From Nostoc sp. UHCC 0302 (lineage in GTDB: Bacteria; Cyanobacteriota; Cyanobacteriia; Cyanobacteriales; Nostocaceae), in NCBI RefSeq assembly GCF_038096175.1, contig NZ_CP151099.1, positions 1,924,501-1,988,500 of the forward strand: a DNA stretch of 64,000 nt. The letters run 5' to 3'. Every line of letters starts with the position of its first letter. Position 1 is the first letter of the stretch. The notes under the pieces are model-generated. The model was not told the origin of the DNA, made no database searches, and was given only the letters and a program-made list of their open reading frames with translations. Shown here piece by piece: positions 36,570 to 45,407 of this stretch. The position numbers and the translations under genes are program-made.

Positions 36570-37775
36570 ATGGTAAAAATTGATCACATTCACTTCTATG
36601 TAGAAAATGCCCAAGTGTGGCGGGATTGGTTTGTACACCATCTCGGTTTTGAAGCAATAGACAGTGGCATTACTTCGGTTCACACTTGCACGGAAGTGGT
36701 GAAAAGTGGTGTTGTCTACTTTTTACTATCTTCGCCAATTTTGCCCACAAGTCCCGTGGCTGAGTTTCTAAGTAAGCATCCACCTGGTGTAGCGGATGTT
36801 GCTTTCGCTGTTGAAGATGTGGCAGATGCGATCGCTCAGGCTCAAGTCTATGGTGCTAAAATCCTCCAACCCATTCAGGAACATCAAATAGGTGATGTGT
36901 CCCTAAAGTGGAGCAAAATTGCCGCCTGGGGCGGGCTGAGTCATACGTTGATAGAAAGGCACTCTGCGGGGGAAGCAGGGGAGCAGGGAAGCAGGGGAGC
37001 AGCACTTCTCTACGATAGGCTGCGCGTAGCTTGCTTCCCCGGAGGAGTACGGCTACGCTCAGTGACCGAGGGGCAGGGAAGCAGGGGGGAAGCGATTCTG
37101 TCTTCTCTCCCCTTTCCCCTTGCCGTTCCCTCTTCCCTTTCCCTCACGATTACTGCGATAGATCATATAGTACTGAATGTGCCAGCAGGGGATTTAGAGC
37201 GTGCTGTCGCTTGGTATGAAAATATCTTAGATTTTCAACCTCAGCAGATGTTTAAAATCAAAACTGATCGCTCTGCTTTACACAGCCAAGTGATGGTTTC
37301 GCGTAACGGTAACGTACAAATACCTATTAATGAGCCAGCTTCTGGCAATTCCCAAATTCAAGAATTTTTAGATGTGAATCGAGGGGCAGGAATCCAACAT
37401 ATCGCCTTGAAAACAACCAATATTGTAAGTGCGATCGCTCAATTTCGTGCCTCTGGCCTATCCTTACTCTCAGTTCCTCAAACCTATTACAAGCGGTTAC
37501 AACAGCGGCCAAGACTGCCACTATCATCTCAAGAATTTGAAGCGATCGCCCAACAAGAAATCTTAGTTGACTGGAAAGAAGATACTTCCCCAGAAGCGCA
37601 GCAGAATGTACCTTTACTACTGCAAATTTTCACTCAGCCCATTTTTGGACAGCCAACCTTTTTCTTTGAGTTTATTGAACGGCGTTACCAAGTACAAGGT
37701 TTTGGGGAAGGTAATTTTCGCGCCTTGGTTGAAGCGATTGAAAGTGAACAAATTAAACGTGATATGAGGGAGTAG
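36570..37775 (+). CDS. hppD: 4-Hydroxyphenylpyruvate dioxygenase-like protein with repeat-derived insertion
   Basis: 401 residues of two VOC barrels. HPPD converts 4-hydroxyphenylpyruvate to homogentisate for plastoquinone/tocopherol-type quinones or tyrosine breakdown. Ferrous iron ligands appear at H199 (AIDHIVLNVP), H277 (IQHIALKT) and E367 (FFFEFIERR), and the C-terminal helix GNFRALVEAIE is typical. Length is about 60 above cyanobacterial relatives because residues about 133-190, in the linker between barrels, are encoded by dispersed repeats (nt about 36966-37139), including the peptide LRSVTEGQG also found in the kinase. The frame is open throughout, and all metal ligands are intact, so it is probably functional if the loop is tolerated. 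Confidence 0.86.
   Translation: MVKIDHIHFYVENAQVWRDWFVHHLGFEAIDSGITSVHTCTEVVKSGVVYFLLSSPILPTSPVAEFLSKHPPGVADVAFAVEDVADAIAQAQVYGAKILQPIQEHQIGDVSLKWSKIAAWGGLSHTLIERHSAGEAGEQGSRGAALLYDRLRVACFPGGVRLRSVTEGQGSRGEAILSSLPFPLAVPSSLSLTITAIDHIVLNVPAGDLERAVAWYENILDFQPQQMFKIKTDRSALHSQVMVSRNGNVQIPINEPASGNSQIQEFLDVNRGAGIQHIALKTTNIVSAIAQFRASGLSLLSVPQTYYKRLQQRPRLPLSSQEFEAIAQQEILVDWKEDTSPEAQQNVPLLLQIFTQPIFGQPTFFFEFIERRYQVQGFGEGNFRALVEAIESEQIKRDMRE
36966..37139 (+). repeat. Dispersed repeat insertion within the HPPD gene
   Basis: GGGAAGCAGGGGAGCAGG variants, then CTTCTCTACGATAGGCTGCG (relative of 14741-14760), then CGCTCAGTGACCGAGGGGCA (identical to the kinase insertion read on its coding strand) and more GGAAGCAGGG. 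The segment length preserves the reading frame. Confidence 0.85.
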
Positions 37776-37829
37776 GGAGTGGGGATTGGGTATTGGGGAC
37801 TGGGAGAATAATTCAAAACTCTTGCCTCT

Positions 37830-37857
37830 TGTACAGACGCGTTAATCGCGTCTCTCC
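37830..37857. repeat. Palindrome of the AGACGCG...CGCGTCT family
   Basis: TGTACAGACGCGTTAATCGCGTCTCTCC is the short form of the family (compare 20451-20470) with one base lost from the left arm. It lies 55 bp after the HPPD stop codon and about 75 bp before the thioredoxin gene. Confidence 0.7.
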
Positions 37858-37932
37858 TCCAAAAGCGAATCGCGCGGCTTAGGTCAGCTAAACTAAAAAT
37901 GATAGTACTTAATAAGTTTTAATGTTTCTTTT

Positions 37933-38511
37933 ATGACAAATGATTCTCCCGTAAAGTCTGAATCCACATTAGGGGCGCGTGTAAGAAACTTCTTAATTGC
38001 TATTGTAGCGATCGCCCTTACTGTTGCCTTATTTCTGGGACTGCGAACTGAGACAAATTCAGTTTCTCTCAGTAAGTTAGACAATGCCTCCATACCGCTA
38101 GAAGTAGCTATGAGCAACGGCAAACCATCTCTAGTGGAGTTCTATGCTGATTGGTGTACAGTCTGCCAGAAAATGGCTCCAGACATGGCCTTACTGGAAG
38201 AACAGTATGCTGACAAGTTGAATTTTGTCATGCTGAATGTGGATAATACTAAGTGGCTGCCGGAAATGCTGAAATATCGGGTGGATGGCATTCCTCATTT
38301 TGTGTTTTTGAGCCAAAACGGGGAAACCATAGCGCAAGCTATAGGCGATCAACCCCGCACAATTATGGCTAGCAACTTAGAGGCTTTGGTTACTGGATCA
38401 TCTCTCCCTTATGCTCAAGCTAGTGGACAAGTATCCAAATTCTCAGCCCCAGTAGCACCAACGGCTAGTAAAGAAGATCCTCGCAGTCATGGGAGCCAAG
38501 TTGTAAATTAA
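37933..38511 (+). CDS. txlA: Membrane-anchored thioredoxin (TxlA/HCF164-like)
   Basis: 192 residues. One N-terminal transmembrane helix (about 19-36) anchors a thioredoxin domain whose active site is WCTVC (C75, C78). TxlA is the cyanobacterial relative of chloroplast HCF164, a thylakoid-membrane disulfide reductase that acts in cytochrome b6f and c maturation on the lumenal side, receiving electrons from CcdA. The C-terminal tail after about 165 is Ser/Pro-rich and probably disordered. It starts at ATG 37933 and is not adjacent to other cytochrome maturation genes here. Confidence 0.85.
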   Translation: MTNDSPVKSESTLGARVRNFLIAIVAIALTVALFLGLRTETNSVSLSKLDNASIPLEVAMSNGKPSLVEFYADWCTVCQKMAPDMALLEEQYADKLNFVMLNVDNTKWLPEMLKYRVDGIPHFVFLSQNGETIAQAIGDQPRTIMASNLEALVTGSSLPYAQASGQVSKFSAPVAPTASKEDPRSHGSQVVN

Positions 38512-38521
38512 AAATAAAAAA

Positions 38522-38553
38522 TCCTGTAGAGACGTTGCAATGCAACGTCTCTA
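38522..38553. repeat. Palindromic repeat (TGTAGAGACGTTGCAATGCAACGTCTCTACA)
   Basis: A near-perfect palindrome with 15-nt arms, the cleanest of the three copies of this family. It lies about 12 bp after the thioredoxin stop codon and between convergent genes, so it may terminate both. Confidence 0.8.
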
Positions 38554-38597
38554 CAATTGTCTATGTATCACTGGTGTTACTAAATAAAGGAATAATT

Positions 38598-39809
38598 TTA
38601 GTTTATAGGCCGTCGCTTAAGACGTTTGTGAGCGTACATTAACTCATCAGCTCTAGCAATCAGTTGTTCTAGTGACATATTGCTTTCTGGCAAATAACAC
38701 TCTATTCCCATACTCATCGACAGTTGATAACTACGCTTCTCCTGTTGATTGAATCTGGCAATATTGGTTTGCAAACGCGCCTGAATACTATCAGCGTCGC
38801 TAAAAGGGCTGGATGCGAAAACAAGAAATTCATCTCCACCCAAACGGGCAACAATATCAGAATTACGAAAACTATGCTTGACTAGTTGAGCAGCATCAAT
38901 AAGCATGGCATCTCCCATGTCGTGACCAAGGGTATCATTGATCTTTTTCAGCCCGTCCAAATCAATGAAAATTACCCAGCACGATACTTTAATTCGGTGA
39001 GCAAGTTTTAACTGTTGTTCAGCCAGTAGGAAAAAGCCACGTCGATTATACAAGCCGGTGAGTTCATCAGTCAGCGATAACTGCCTTACCTCCATTTCTG
39101 CTTGTTGTCGTTTGCGAACTTCCTGAATTAGCTCCATGTGCGCGATCGCTTGACGACTCAAGCGGTATAGTGCATCTAACTGCTTATCACTCAGGCGACG
39201 AGGAACGATATCGATGACACACAACGTCCCTATCGGTAGTCCATTAGGCGTAACGAGTGGTACACCTGCATAAAAACGAATTTTGGGGTTACCTTTGACT
39301 AAAGGATTTTTTGCAAAGCGCTCATCTTTAGTAGCGTTGGTAATTACTAAAATGTCCTTTGGTTGAAGAATAGCATGAGAGCAAAAAGCCCACTCTCTTG
39401 GTGTTTCGCTGATTTCTAGACCAACTTTAGATTTAAACCATTGGCGATCGGCGTCAACTAAGCTAATTAAAGCAATTGGAGTTCTACAAATATAAGCAGC
39501 AAGAGCAGTTAGATCGTCAAATGCTTGTTCAGGAAGAGTATCCAGAATATTGTAGTTTTCCAGGGCTTTGAGCCTTTCTGCTTCATTTTCAGGGAAAAGG
39601 GCAGGTTGCGTTTTCAAAGATGAGTGTTTGAATCTTAAGCAAGAAACTTTCGGCGGCATAAAACGTCGCAGCAACCACACAATTGCTTCTTTCGCATTAA
39701 GGCTGCGAGTAAAAAATATCTCTGCAACTAAACTTAATAGCCTTGGAATTAGGCAGAGATATTCCATTACTTTGGGTTCTTTATGCGTTTGGCTTGCTCT
39801 ATTGTTCAT
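38598..39809 (-). CDS. GAF-GGDEF diguanylate cyclase
   Basis: 403 residues. A GAF domain (about 75-240; EQAFDDLTALAAYICRTPIALISLVDADRQWFKS is split across its start) leads to a GGDEF domain with LTDELTGLYNRRGF (about 243-256), the metal-binding IFIDLDGLKKIND, and an intact GGDEF (VARLGGDEFLVF). The product is c-di-GMP, a second messenger, and the GAF domain is a cytoplasmic sensor. About 65 N-terminal residues contain a hydrophobic stretch (LIPRLLSLVAEIFF) and could be a membrane contact, or the start could be further in; ATG 39809 is used. It is monocistronic. Confidence 0.9.
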   Translation of the reverse strand: MNNRASQTHKEPKVMEYLCLIPRLLSLVAEIFFTRSLNAKEAIVWLLRRFMPPKVSCLRFKHSSLKTQPALFPENEAERLKALENYNILDTLPEQAFDDLTALAAYICRTPIALISLVDADRQWFKSKVGLEISETPREWAFCSHAILQPKDILVITNATKDERFAKNPLVKGNPKIRFYAGVPLVTPNGLPIGTLCVIDIVPRRLSDKQLDALYRLSRQAIAHMELIQEVRKRQQAEMEVRQLSLTDELTGLYNRRGFFLLAEQQLKLAHRIKVSCWVIFIDLDGLKKINDTLGHDMGDAMLIDAAQLVKHSFRNSDIVARLGGDEFLVFASSPFSDADSIQARLQTNIARFNQQEKRSYQLSMSMGIECYLPESNMSLEQLIARADELMYAHKRLKRRPIN

Positions 39810-40271
39810 GTCGCCTAACTTTCACTGTGCAAATTCCCTGAACATATAAATGGTTACAAGATATTCCACCCAATCCCAGGTTGAAAACTCTCAAAATCAC
39901 TAATCATTACCAAAACTTATAACGTTGCTAAATTGCTTCGTCTGAACTTGACATTTTTTCGGAAGTTACTGAATTTTAATATTAAATAATTTAAGCCTCC
40001 TTCAGTAAAAGGCGAAGCTTTGGTAGATGCTGAACTACTTATCGTCACATATCACTTATTCAAAATCACTAAAAAGTTCCAAATACGTAAGGTGTACTAG
40101 ATGACGGTATTTGCTCAAGTTCGGTGGTTAAGAATCAAAATATTCGGAGTAATAAAATCAATACAAAAAATTTTTATCTTAGATTTACTGAAAATTTATC
40201 TAAGCTTTTGAAAATAAAAGAAAAAAGTGACTAGGTTACACACCATTTATGAGAACTAAACCTGTCAGTAA
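39810..40271. other. Intergenic spacer without recognisable gene
   Basis: AT-rich spacer upstream of the GAF-GGDEF gene. Nothing with family resemblance or repeat structure was recognised. Confidence 0.4.
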
Positions 40272-40289
40272 GTTGAAGAGTTTCGACAG

Positions 40290-40472
40290 TTGGCAAATGA
40301 GGGCAGTGTAAGTACAGAACAACTATCTGAAGGGGATGTCACTGCTATTTTCGATAGCTTTTTGTCTCATTATCGACCAGGCCGCAAAGATTACTATGCG
40401 ATCGCCTTTGTTGATGGGTATTTTCCAGGCGATCGCTCTTGCACATGGCTGTTGGGTGGAACTAGGCAATAA
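40290..40472 (+). CDS. Small hypothetical ORF, possibly a gene remnant
   Basis: 60 residues from TTG 40290. The open frame continues upstream to about 40272 without a start codon (reads VEEFRQLANEG), and the protein ends abruptly after GGTRQ. Content is acidic and soluble, containing YYAIAFVDGYFPGDRS. HIP1-type GCGATCGC sites lie within it. No family recognised. A response-regulator remnant follows within 150 bp, so the region appears decayed and this may be a fragment rather than a gene. Confidence 0.3.
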   Translation: MANEGSVSTEQLSEGDVTAIFDSFLSHYRPGRKDYYAIAFVDGYFPGDRSCTWLLGGTRQ

Positions 40473-40589
40473 ATAGGGGTGTAAGGATGTAGAACCCCTA
40501 TACCCGCCCCAAGTGGCTTGATTAGTGATTTAGGTCAAGCCTCGACTTCTACTCTTGTAGTTCCTCTCAATTCTTACCAAAACATCACA

Positions 40590-40770
40590 GCCTATAAACC
40601 GCATTATCATCGACGAAGACAAGCCTCCCATCATCACATTTGTGGAAACGGGATTAGAGGCAAATAAATGGGTTCATGGCCACAGTCGTTAATACTGGAC
40701 GGGAAGCGATTGAATTGGTTAAAGAAGGAGGTATAGCAGAAACTTGGAAGCGATTGAATTGAATCTTTTA
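40590..40770 (+). pseudogene. Decayed receiver domain of a response regulator
   Basis: One frame reads NRIIIDEDKPPIITFVETGLEAN and then stops. Moving one frame over at about 40671 continues as MATVVNTGREAIELVKEGGIAE. Together these match the N-terminal 45 residues of a response regulator receiver (acidic pocket DED, first two helices, VNTGREAIELV). The phospho-acceptor Asp and the output domain are missing. It is therefore a truncated, frameshifted remnant. Confidence 0.55.
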
Positions 40771-40807
40771 GAGGTATCGGTTATCGACTGAGAGTGAATT
40801 AGCTCTC

Positions 40808-41047
40808 CTATGCATTGTCTTTTTGATACGATTCTAAAACCCCACTGCGGATAATTAATTGCGGCCAGACTAGCAAGAAAAAGCCCATCCATGTCAATAT
40901 AGGAATCGAAACAAGAACTGTTAACCAGATAGTTTTAAATAGTAACCAGCTAGTACTAATAACTGTTATCCCTGTGAGCAGTATAGACCAGGGCTGACAC
41001 CACCAAGGTTTGTAGTTCCAAGGACTTAAAGGCTTTTGTTCAGACAT
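40808..41047 (-). CDS. Small two-span membrane protein (DUF6737-like)
   Basis: 79 residues from ATG 41047 (MSEQKPLSPWNYKPWWCQPW). Two hydrophobic segments (about 21-41 and 43-64) are separated by a short turn. The N-terminal PWNYKPWWCQPWSI stretch is conserved in small cyanobacterial membrane proteins of unknown function. An upstream in-frame ATG eight codons earlier is less likely. No function proposed; no co-directional neighbour within 250 bp. Confidence 0.75.
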   Translation of the reverse strand: MSEQKPLSPWNYKPWWCQPWSILLTGITVISTSWLLFKTIWLTVLVSIPILTWMGFFLLVWPQLIIRSGVLESYQKDNA

Positions 41048-41308
41048 TGATTTTATAGAGTAAATCTGCAAATTTTATTTCAAAATTTTTAGCGTAAATA
41101 GAAAAATACAGTCATTTTTTCCTTAAGTAACTCCAAACTAGTAAAACAGTATCACAAACCGTAATCAAGCTGATACTGTTTTATATAGTAGTTTGCAAGT
41201 AAATGAAGTACAGTATCTGAGTTAAAAAGCTAGATATAAAGCCGGATTTCCTTCTGCTCGGAGGTGGAGCGTCTCCGGCTTTGCTCCTGAATTAGGAATT
41301 CTGCTGTA

Positions 41309-41767
41309 TCAGTTGGATCGCCATTTATCCAAGGATATGTATTGGTTTTGCACCAAATCTAAAACTTCGATCGCGCCACTTGAACTCAAAACACGGAACC
41401 AATAGATCGTTACATTTTCATCTGGATGTTTTTCAAAGACTTGAACTGTGTAATAGGGTTCATTTGGAGTTGGAGAACTATCAACGGTAGCTCCCACCTT
41501 GATAGTTCCTCTAGAGAGTTGCTCAATTTCCTTTGCCTTACGTTTTACTTGCGGCAGTTTCCACACTAAATTGAAAGCAGTCTTTTCATCAATTTCTGTA
41601 CCAGCTTGAGCAACTCTTGCCGCAGGAAATTTGTCTAGCCAAGTGAACATCTGTGATGATTTTAGTCCCATCTCAACATAGGGACTTGGACTTGGAGCAA
41701 TGGCTAATGTATCTGCTACTCCTATTAGTAAGAAAGCAATGATAGGGCAAAAAATTAATTTTTTCAT
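41309..41767 (-). CDS. Exported hypothetical protein
   Basis: 152 residues with a signal peptide (MKKLIFCPIIAFLLIGVADTLA) and a mature part of about 125 residues containing a TAFNLVWKLPQVKRKAKEIEQLSRG helix and a beta-rich C-terminus (YYTVQVFEKHPDENVTIYWFRV). It resembles small periplasmic proteins of cyanobacteria of unknown role; I do not recognise a domain. It starts at ATG 41767. It is downstream of nothing obvious; the xisI remnant lies on the opposite side and strand. Confidence 0.75.
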   Translation of the reverse strand: MKKLIFCPIIAFLLIGVADTLAIAPSPSPYVEMGLKSSQMFTWLDKFPAARVAQAGTEIDEKTAFNLVWKLPQVKRKAKEIEQLSRGTIKVGATVDSSPTPNEPYYTVQVFEKHPDENVTIYWFRVLSSSGAIEVLDLVQNQYISLDKWRSN

Positions 41768-41887
41768 AAAGCCATCCCTAAAAATAGCCTATTATAATAG
41801 GTGAAACTGGTGAAACTTTAACATTCTACTTGTTTGATAGAGTAGGTTACCCCTAATTGTTTGCGATGCCTAAGAAGAGACAATTGT

Positions 41888-42231
41888 CAAATTGTAAAAG
41901 TAGAGCAATCTCGTCAAATAATTCAATAACTGTTACAAACTTACAGTCGAATCAAAGCCAGCAACGCAGAAGCCGAAGCAGAACTGAATTTTAATCAAGA
42001 ATGCGATCGCTATTAACTAGTTCACACAGGTTGGCCAAACAAACGACGTGTATATGGTTTACATCTAGATATCAAAAACGAAAAAATCCGGACTCAGCAC
42101 GATGGTAGTAAAGGAATAATTGCTATAAACTTCCTAGTCGAGGCATACATAAACAAGATATTGTCTTAGCTTTTCATCTACCCTTCAAACGACAATCTAC
42201 TGAGTATGCTGTTGGACAAGTAAACAACTAG
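41888..42231 (+). pseudogene. xisI pseudogene (fdxN-element excision controlling factor family)
   Basis: The translation resembles the XisI family: VEQSRQIIQ then a stop (near 41927) and LLQTYSRIKASNAEAEAELN, then CDRY-stop (TAA 42014-42016), LVHTGWPNKRRVYGLHLDIKNEKIRTQHDG, and after a -1/+1 shift near 42155 HKQDIVLAFHLPFKRQSTEYAVGQ to TAG 42229-42231. XisI/XisH were first described as controlling factors of excision of the fdxN element in Anabaena; most family copies have unknown roles. At least two stops and one frameshift make this copy dead. No xisH partner is seen upstream. Confidence 0.8.
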
Positions 42232-42263
42232 CCAAACAGGTGGCGTAATAGTTGATAACCTGT

Positions 42264-43337
42264 TTACATCTCCACGACCTCGCGCACTAACTGTGCTAGC
42301 TTTTCCGCACTATCAGGAACTGCGATCGCTTTTGCGTTCTTCCCCATTTTTGCCAACTCTGCTGGTGATTTCAACAAATTTAACACCTGAGTTTGCAGTA
42401 CTTCAGCCGTTAACTCTGATTGCTTAAACGTTAATGCCGCACCAGCCTTCGTAAATACGTCTGCATTATAAGATTGATGGTCTTCCGCAGCAAAGGGATA
42501 AGGAATCAAAATTGCTGGCACTCCACACACTGCCAATTCTGTCAAGCTACCAGCACCAGAACGACTAATTGCTAAAGTAGCTCGTCGTAATAATGCCGCC
42601 ATATTATTGTAAAAGGGTAGGGCGATGTATTGCGGATGCTTGAGACTCTCGGCATCAGGATCGCGATCGCCTGTTAAATGTACTACATACGCACCAGCAT
42701 CAAACCAAGCTTGAGCAGACTGGCGCACTAACTGATTAACAGCAACTGCACCTTGGCTACCACCAAAGACGACAATTAGGGGAACGCCATCAGGAATGGG
42801 TAAATCTAGTGGTACATTAATCTCCTCGTCCAGGAATTGCGAGCGAACGGGAGTACCAACACAGACATTTTTGGCGCGAGGTAAATACTTAGCAGCCACT
42901 TCAAATCCTACGGCTACTGCATTACACCAAGGGCCAAAAAAGCGAGTTACTTTACCGGGTAAAGCATTAGATTCGTGAAAAACCACTCTTAAACCGAGAG
43001 AACGTGCCGCAATCACTGCTGGCCCGGCAATATAACCTCCCGTGGTAAAGACTCCTTGAAAATTTCCTTGCTTGAGGATGCGTCTGACTTCCAGAATCGA
43101 ACCGATAAGTTTACCCAAAATGCGGAGGGAGGAAAATCCAAACCCTTGCTGAAACCCTTCAACTGCAATAGTATTCAAAGGATACTGTTGAGGAACAAGT
43201 TGAGTTTCTAGCCGATTGGGTACGCCTAGCCATTCAATTTCATAATCTGGTAGTTTCTGTGCCAGTGCGATCGCTGGAAACAAGTGTCCACCAGTTCCAC
43301 TGGCAGCTATTAGTAATTTTATCGGTGCGTCTGCCAT
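42264..43337 (-). CDS. murG: UDP-GlcNAc:undecaprenyl-PP-MurNAc-pentapeptide transferase
   Basis: 357 residues from ATG 43337 (an adjacent TTG is rejected). MurG converts lipid I to lipid II at the inner face of the membrane. Seen: AASGTGGHLFPAIALA (N-terminal G-loop), VFTTGGYIAGPAVIAA, FHESNALPG, VFGGSQGAVAVNQ, and the UDP-GlcNAc site ISRSGAGSLTELAVCGVPAILIPYPFAAEDHQ. Length and motifs are canonical GT28. It is alone here and not in a mur/fts cluster, which is common in cyanobacteria. It diverges from the gene on the plus strand at 43422 by about 85 bp. Confidence 0.96.
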   Translation of the reverse strand: MADAPIKLLIAASGTGGHLFPAIALAQKLPDYEIEWLGVPNRLETQLVPQQYPLNTIAVEGFQQGFGFSSLRILGKLIGSILEVRRILKQGNFQGVFTTGGYIAGPAVIAARSLGLRVVFHESNALPGKVTRFFGPWCNAVAVGFEVAAKYLPRAKNVCVGTPVRSQFLDEEINVPLDLPIPDGVPLIVVFGGSQGAVAVNQLVRQSAQAWFDAGAYVVHLTGDRDPDAESLKHPQYIALPFYNNMAALLRRATLAISRSGAGSLTELAVCGVPAILIPYPFAAEDHQSYNADVFTKAGAALTFKQSELTAEVLQTQVLNLLKSPAELAKMGKNAKAIAVPDSAEKLAQLVREVVEM

Positions 43338-43421
43338 CAAACCTCTACCGTTTAGCGCCTAGCTTAACTAAGATAAAACAATTTCCTTACCTTCTCTAGT
43401 CAAATCAGTAAACTCTTACCA

Positions 43422-44258
43422 ATGACTAACATTATTCTCTTATTAATCAGACACCAAAGAAAGCTAACAACCAGCATCTGGCTGATTTTATTCCTGCTGA
43501 CATTTGGTTTAAGTAGTGGTTGGCAACGCGCTCAAGCTAGTACACCGCAGCAAGTGGCACAAGCCAGTACCCCCCAAAATGTCCCCGCCGACCTGAAAAA
43601 CCTGTTGACGCAAATCGATGCAGCCGCCAGCCAGGGAAATATCAACGGCGTAATGCAATTTTACAGCCCTAATTTCACTCACGGAGATGGCTTAAACCGT
43701 AAAACTCTGGAAAAAGCCTTGACTTCACTGTGGCAAAGGTATCCAAATTTACGCTACAGCACACAACTAAAATCTTGGAAAACTGAAGGTAATGGGCTGA
43801 TTGCTGAAACAATAACCAGTATCACTGGTTCACCCTCTGCTAATAGTAATAATTTGGCTCTCAATGCTACCATTACATCGCGCCAGCGTGTTACAGGTGC
43901 AAAAATCGTTCGCCAAGATGTTTTGTCAGAACGCACCCTACTGACATCTGGTAGCAAGCCACCTCAAGTTGATATTAAATTACCACAGCAGGTAAAAGTC
44001 GGTCAGAAATATACTTTTGATGCGATCGTCAAAGAACCACTCGGCGATGATTTTCTCCTCGGTTCAGCTTTGGAAGAACCTATCCAAGCAGACAAATATC
44101 TCAACCCCACATCTGTAGATTTGCAATTACTTACCTCTGGCGGACTTTTTAAAACGGGACAAGCACCATCTACTCCTGGTAGCCAATGGGTTTCTGCGGT
44201 AATCCTTCGAGGTAGTGGGTTAACGATGGTAACTCAGCGCCTGCAAGTGGTGAAGTAG
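43422..44258 (+). CDS. Exported protein with an NTF2-like domain
   Basis: 278 residues. Signal peptide at 1-40 (LTTSIWLILFLLTFGLSSGW) with cleavage near AQA-STP, then a Pro/Gln linker, an NTF2-like/SnoaL domain (about 55-150; QIDAAASQGNINGVMQFYSPNFTHGDG) and a second beta-rich domain (about 165-278; KVGQKYTFDAIVKEPLGDDF). It is conserved in cyanobacteria; I know no function. It starts at ATG 43422. The region after its stop codon consists of repeats. Confidence 0.75.
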   Translation: MTNIILLLIRHQRKLTTSIWLILFLLTFGLSSGWQRAQASTPQQVAQASTPQNVPADLKNLLTQIDAAASQGNINGVMQFYSPNFTHGDGLNRKTLEKALTSLWQRYPNLRYSTQLKSWKTEGNGLIAETITSITGSPSANSNNLALNATITSRQRVTGAKIVRQDVLSERTLLTSGSKPPQVDIKLPQQVKVGQKYTFDAIVKEPLGDDFLLGSALEEPIQADKYLNPTSVDLQLLTSGGLFKTGQAPSTPGSQWVSAVILRGSGLTMVTQRLQVVK

Positions 44259-44600
44259 GGGGCAGAGGGGCAGGGGGGCAGGGAGCAGAGGGGGAGATTA
44301 AGAAAATAATTACTATTTTCTGACTTCTGACTCCTGTATAGACGCGTAGACGCTCTGCTTCGGCTTCTCGTAAGAGTATAATCGCGTCTGTACTCCTGAC
44401 TCCTAACTCTTAATATTGGGAGTCATAGACGACTGATGATAAATTATGAACTGTAAATCTTTTACTAAGTAAATAGACATAATTAAACTGAAGATGCTTT
44501 GTAGTTTGTAGTTGCGCTTTAGCGCTAAAGCGCAACTACAAGCTTTAATTTATTTGTGTCTACCTACTTAATTCATAACTCCTAACTCCTAACTATCCTA
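44259..44600. repeat. Repeat-filled spacer
   Basis: There is no gene. The G-rich tract (44261-44296), the long form of the AGACGCG palindrome with internal TCTCGTAAGAGTATAATC (44334-44390), and the full GTAGTTGCGCTTTAGCGC palindrome (44502-44540) follow one another, then AACTCCTAACTCCTAAC repeats to the next start codon. Confidence 0.75.
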
Positions 44601-45374
44601 ATGATTTCTCTGCAAAATCAAATCGTTTTGATTACTGGTGCAAGCAGTGGTATTGGTACTGCTTGCGCCAGAATTTTTGCTGGTGCGGGTGCAAGATTAA
44701 TTTTAGCGGCGCGGCGGTTTTCGCGTTTGCAGCAGTTGGCGGATGCACTCACTAAAGAATTTAATATTGAAATTCATTTGTTAGAGCTAGATGTACGCGA
44801 TCGCACTGCTGTCGAGTCTGCTATCTCTACCTTACCCGCTGACTGGTCTAACATCGATATTCTGATTAACAACGCTGGTCTGAGTCGCGGTTTAGACAAG
44901 TTGCATGAAGGCAGTTTTCAAGACTGGGAAGAAATGATTGACACGAACATTAAGGGTTTGCTTTATCTCACCCGTTATGTAGTTCCTGGAATGGTGAATC
45001 GTGGTCGCGGTCATATCGTAAACCTGGGTTCCATCGCCGGACACCAAACTTATCCTGCTGGGAATGTCTACTGTGCTACAAAAGCTGCCGTGAAGGCAAT
45101 TTCTGAAGGGTTAAAACAAGACCTCTTAGGAACTCCTATACGTGTAACTTCTGTTGACCCTGGGATGGTAGAAACAGAATTTAGCGAAGTGCGTTTTCAC
45201 GGCGATAATGAACGTGCTGGTAAGGTTTATCAAGGAGTTACTCCTCTGACCCCAGATGATATAGCTGATGTGATATTTTTCTGCGTGACGCGATCGCCTC
45301 ATGTCAACATTAACGAAGTTATACTCATGCCTGTTGACCAAGCTAGTGCCACCCTGGTTAATCGCCAAAGTTAA
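44601..45374 (+). CDS. Classical SDR, YdfG-like
   Basis: 257 residues. NAD(P) motif TGASSGIG (residues 11-18), NNAGLS (about 91-96), catalytic Ser/Tyr/Lys as LGSIAG...YCATK (about 155, 168-172), and a basic residue pair after the second strand (AARRFSR), favouring NADP. The YdfG group reduces small 3-hydroxy acids such as serine or allo-threonine and malonic semialdehyde. It starts at ATG 44601. It precedes a decayed P450 fragment, without functional linkage. Confidence 0.87.
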   Translation: MISLQNQIVLITGASSGIGTACARIFAGAGARLILAARRFSRLQQLADALTKEFNIEIHLLELDVRDRTAVESAISTLPADWSNIDILINNAGLSRGLDKLHEGSFQDWEEMIDTNIKGLLYLTRYVVPGMVNRGRGHIVNLGSIAGHQTYPAGNVYCATKAAVKAISEGLKQDLLGTPIRVTSVDPGMVETEFSEVRFHGDNERAGKVYQGVTPLTPDDIADVIFFCVTRSPHVNINEVILMPVDQASATLVNRQS

Positions 45375-45407
45375 AATGAAGACATCTTCAAAACACTGAG
45401 TTTAGTC

